From contig CBDHDJ010000003.1 of NCBI GenBank assembly GCA_965261645.1, positions 310,001 through 374,000 on the forward strand: a stretch of 64,000 nt of DNA. Reading direction: 5' to 3'. The stretch is from CBDHDJ01 sp965261645 (lineage in GTDB: Bacteria > Pseudomonadota > Alphaproteobacteria > SHVV01). The position numbers and the translations under genes were made by a program. Shown here one piece after another: positions 63,562-64,000 of the stretch (position 1 is its first letter; each line of letters starts with the position of its first letter). The notes below the pieces were generated by a model. The model was not told the origin of the DNA and did not search any database. It was given only the letters and a program-made list of their open reading frames with translations.

Positions 63562-64000
63562 GGCCGGTCCCTCCGGCCAGCAGGGTGGCGTAATCGGCGC
63601 TGCGGGTGGCGGCGACGAAGGGCTGGGGGAGGTGCGGATAGCGTGTCAGGTCGAGACGGGCCGGCCGCTTCTCGATGCGGGCCAGCAGCAGGTGCTTGAC
63701 GGCATCGAAGCCGATCAGGCGTCGCTTCACCGCGTCGCGCACCGCGGCCGCCACCTACCGTGCCGGGAAGTCTTCGTGCAGGCGCAGCACCTGGATGTAT
63801 TCGCGCTTGCCGCGCGGGCCGAAGCGGGCCTCGAGGAGGCGGCGCAGCGTGTCGAAGGCGGGATCGAGCTTCCATCCCCGCAGCGGCGGCGCCTGGTCCA
63901 GGGCGCCCGGCTTCTTCTCCAGCAGCGACAGATAGTGCAGCGGGTCGTAGATGACGTCGCCGCGGACATAGGAGCGCCGATGGCGGGCGACGATCTCGGC
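63554..64000 (-). pseudogene. istA: IS21 transposase IstA, C-terminal part, with an in-frame stop
   Basis: The frame reads from the window edge: YVRGDVIYDPLHYLSLLEKK, then RRLLEARFGPRGKREYIQVL and LHEDFPAR, followed by TAG at 63755-63757, then VAAAVRDAVKRRLIGFDAVK and the end of IstA. The stop replaces the residue (usually E) in a conserved helix. The enzyme would lose its last 67 residues, including the conserved DAVKHLLLARIEKR stretch. A sequencing error is the alternative explanation. Confidence 0.75.

Larger units (their letters stand above)
62731..64000 (-). mobile_element. IS21-family element (second type), continues past the window
   Basis: The left end starts TGTCAACGGCGGCGGG, with end repeats GCGGCGxxxAAxATGTACCG at about 62738-62791. 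It contains istB and the 3' part of istA on the minus strand. Its sequence differs clearly from the IS21 at 15875. Confidence 0.85.

Noticed and set aside
1..64000. CRISPR array
   Set aside because: No set of regularly spaced 25-40-bp repeats with variable spacers and no cas genes; the repeats seen are 10, 21 or 43 bp.

Overview
The window looks like alphaproteobacterial chromosome that is very heavily loaded with insertion sequences (IS). The clearest chromosomal part is at 50.9-56.8 kb: guaA, a small TPR lipoprotein-like gene, guaB, rlmE and ppx on one strand, then a tRNA-Gln. That gene order and the high G+C are typical of Alphaproteobacteria (Rhodospirillales/Rhizobiales-like); I cannot name the species. 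Accessory genes at 5-9, 20-31 and 37.7-39.8 kb encode uptake and catabolic functions: a phytanoyl-CoA-type dioxygenase, a GFA-family protein, an FAD monooxygenase, an MFS carrier, an alpha/beta hydrolase, two Tat-exported oligopeptide-type binding proteins, a Rieske oxygenase, an SDR dehydrogenase and an NMT1-type binding protein. They lie as short islands between transposons.

Mobile DNA dominates. I count about 18 IS copies: five IS1182-type copies (1444 bp each), two families of IS256-type (one single copy, one pair), three families of IS630-type (two, three and one copies), two IS1595-type, one IS5-type and two IS21-type. There are also two non-autonomous MITE-like elements. Most ends can be placed exactly from inverted repeats and target duplications, and several elements are nested: IS256 in IS1182 in an IS1595-type MITE; IS630 in the terminal repeats of IS21; IS1182 in IS630. 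Several host genes are broken: a tyrosine integrase (1-2075), a Sel1-repeat gene (5038), a cytochrome c gene (13450-15840) and a replication-initiator-like gene (42953-45574).

Three integrative elements can be recognised. (1) At the left edge, an IS-split integrase lies beside a 19-bp copy of a tRNA-Ser 3' end. (2) At 41.8-50.4 kb, a P4-type integrase, a hypothetical gene, alpA, a zinc-finger/Toprim primase, an AAA helicase and an initiator-like gene are followed directly by three 21-bp direct repeats. Apart from the integrase this is the primase-helicase-initiator-iteron layout of an IncQ-type replicon, here integrated and now broken by IS630 and by a 43-bp tandem duplication. (3) At 56.9-62.4 kb, a serine recombinase, DUF2924 and DUF3489 operon diverges from a ParB-methyltransferase and double-DUF5681 operon. 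A GTTC-N7-GTTC sequence resembling the alphaproteobacterial LexA box lies between them, and the element ends at a 45-nt tRNA-fMet 3' half. The window closes inside a second IS21 element whose istA carries a nonsense codon.
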